DNA from: Pyrinomonadaceae bacterium
GTDB taxonomy: Bacteria > Acidobacteriota > Blastocatellia > Pyrinomonadales > Pyrinomonadaceae
Length of the DNA stretch: 64,000 bases
Reading direction: 5' to 3'
NCBI GenBank assembly: GCA_036277115.1
Contig: DASUNM010000023.1
Span: 992,001-1,056,000 of the forward strand
Shown here: in pieces, positions 63,319 to 64,000 of the stretch
How the letters are laid out: each line of letters starts with the position of its first letter
Position numbering within the stretch: position 1 is the first letter of the stretch
The notes under the pieces: model-generated
What the model was told of the DNA's origin: nothing
Database searches by the model: none
Seen by the model: only the letters and a program-made list of their open reading frames with translations
Translations under genes and position numbers: made by a program

Positions 63319-64000
63319 ATGACCAACTCAAATCAAGATATGAGCAAAAACGACTGCGCGAAAACAGATGGAACTGCGCGTTATCGCGCGCGCTTCAAAG
63401 ACGCCGCCGACGGCCACTTTCGGCAGGCGCAGGATCTTTGGCTGTCGTCCATCGGCGTCGGAACGTATCTTGGTCAGCCGGATGAACTCACGGATCGGCG
63501 CTATACCGAAGCCATCCTGCGCGCGGTCGAGCTGGGTGCGAACGTCATCGACACCGCCGCAAACTACCGTTTGCAGAGAAGCGAACGATCGATTGGCGCG
63601 GCGTTAACGGAATTGCAGACCCGCGGATTTCCGCGTGATGAACTTGTGACTTGCACCAAGGGCGGCTATCTACCGTTTGACGGCGCGCCGCCAAGCGACG
63701 TGCGCCAGTACGTCGAAGACAACTTCATCAAGACCGGAATCGCGACGTGGGGTGACATCGCCGGCGGCTCGCATTGCATGACGCCCCGATATCTCGAGAG
63801 CCAGTTGGAGCAGTCTCTGCGCAACATGGATCTCGACTGTGTTGATGTTTATTACGTGCACAATCCTGAATCGCAGTTGTCGGCCGTTTCCGGCGAGGAG
63901 TTCTCGCGGCGTCTGCGTGCGGCGTTTGAGTTTCTCGAGCAGAGTGTCGCGCAGGGCAAGATTCGCAATTATGGTGTCGCGACGTGGAACGGCTTCCGGG
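63319..64000 (+). CDS. Aldo/keto reductase (3' end outside window)
   Basis: The window ends after 227 codons of this frame. Motifs of the NADPH-dependent aldo/keto reductase barrel are present: IGVGTYLGQ, NVIDTAANYR (catalytic Asp and Tyr), ELVTCTKGGY (Lys), DCVDVYYVHNPE (His) and IRNYGVATWNGF. The N-terminal 25 residues before the barrel are polar. ATG 63319 and ATG 63340 are both in frame; I could not decide between them as no clear ribosome-binding site is visible. Substrate unknown. Confidence 0.88.
   Translation, partial: MTNSNQDMSKNDCAKTDGTARYRARFKDAADGHFRQAQDLWLSSIGVGTYLGQPDELTDRRYTEAILRAVELGANVIDTAANYRLQRSERSIGAALTELQTRGFPRDELVTCTKGGYLPFDGAPPSDVRQYVEDNFIKTGIATWGDIAGGSHCMTPRYLESQLEQSLRNMDLDCVDVYYVHNPESQLSAVSGEEFSRRLRAAFEFLEQSVAQGKIRNYGVATWNGFR

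Noticed and set aside
1..64000. tRNA, rRNA or insertion-sequence genes
   Set aside because: I found no T-loop and acceptor-stem pattern, no rRNA-like stretch, and no transposase-like protein.

Overview
This 64 kb window is a stretch of bacterial chromosome with no rRNA, tRNA, insertion sequence, prophage or CRISPR array that I can see. The gene content points to an acidobacterium, most likely class Blastocatellia. The signs are two very large Oar-like TonB-dependent receptors with N-terminal carboxypeptidase-regulatory domains, a TIGR02999-type sigma factor overlapping a TPR serine/threonine kinase, a giant CSLREA / beta-helix / P-domain / Calx-beta / DUF4214 surface protein, several carboxypeptidase-regulatory-like fusions, and many short dispersed palindromes. 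The taxon is an inference from gene families, not from a marker gene.

Layout. 0-12.5 kb: a cut-off aspartyl protease, a GH25 muramidase, queG, two tandem paralogous TonB-dependent receptors with a shared leader and matching terminators, a thiolase, and a purN-RDD pair. 12.6-22.4 kb: a 2115-residue secreted surface protein, divergent from a sigma factor gene that overlaps a receptor-like kinase gene by 11 bases. 22.4-33.2 kb: a DinB-like protein, purM, a ComEC-like metallohydrolase, an esterase, threonine aldolase, two bactofilins, an M1-like metallopeptidase with an N-terminal carboxypeptidase-regulatory domain, ttcA and a FecR-domain protein. 33.3-38.4 kb: an unknown Cys-pair protein, then a leftward cluster xseA, a membrane protein, xseB and ispA. 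38.4-48 kb: a kinase-ATPase-TPR signalling protein, then rightward metal-transport genes (a GDT1-like half transporter and a VIT1/CCC1 protein), DUF72, an outer-membrane beta-barrel, a TPR protein, a 49-residue metallothionein and an O-methyltransferase. 48-57.4 kb: an ankyrin protein with an unusual four-Cys head, psuG, a response regulator / propeller-type histidine kinase pair and two secreted proteins of unknown function. 57.5-64 kb: a membrane dipeptidase, a small disordered protein, hemW, DUF1015, a CysQ-like phosphatase and the start of an aldo/keto reductase.

Most genes are housekeeping or envelope genes. The signalling layer is unusually rich: one sigma/kinase pair, one kinase-ATPase, one two-component pair and one FecR-domain protein. 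The most unusual feature is a population of at least eight families of imperfect palindromes (about 40-170 bp). They sit between genes, right after stop codons, and also inside reading frames, where they encode peptide insertions, protein termini and even a start codon (HemW, DUF72, XseA, the sensor kinase and others). The other point worth following is the sigma/kinase locus: the sigma factor has Thr residues where most ECF sigmas are acidic, and its promoter carries an exact 12-bp tandem repeat.
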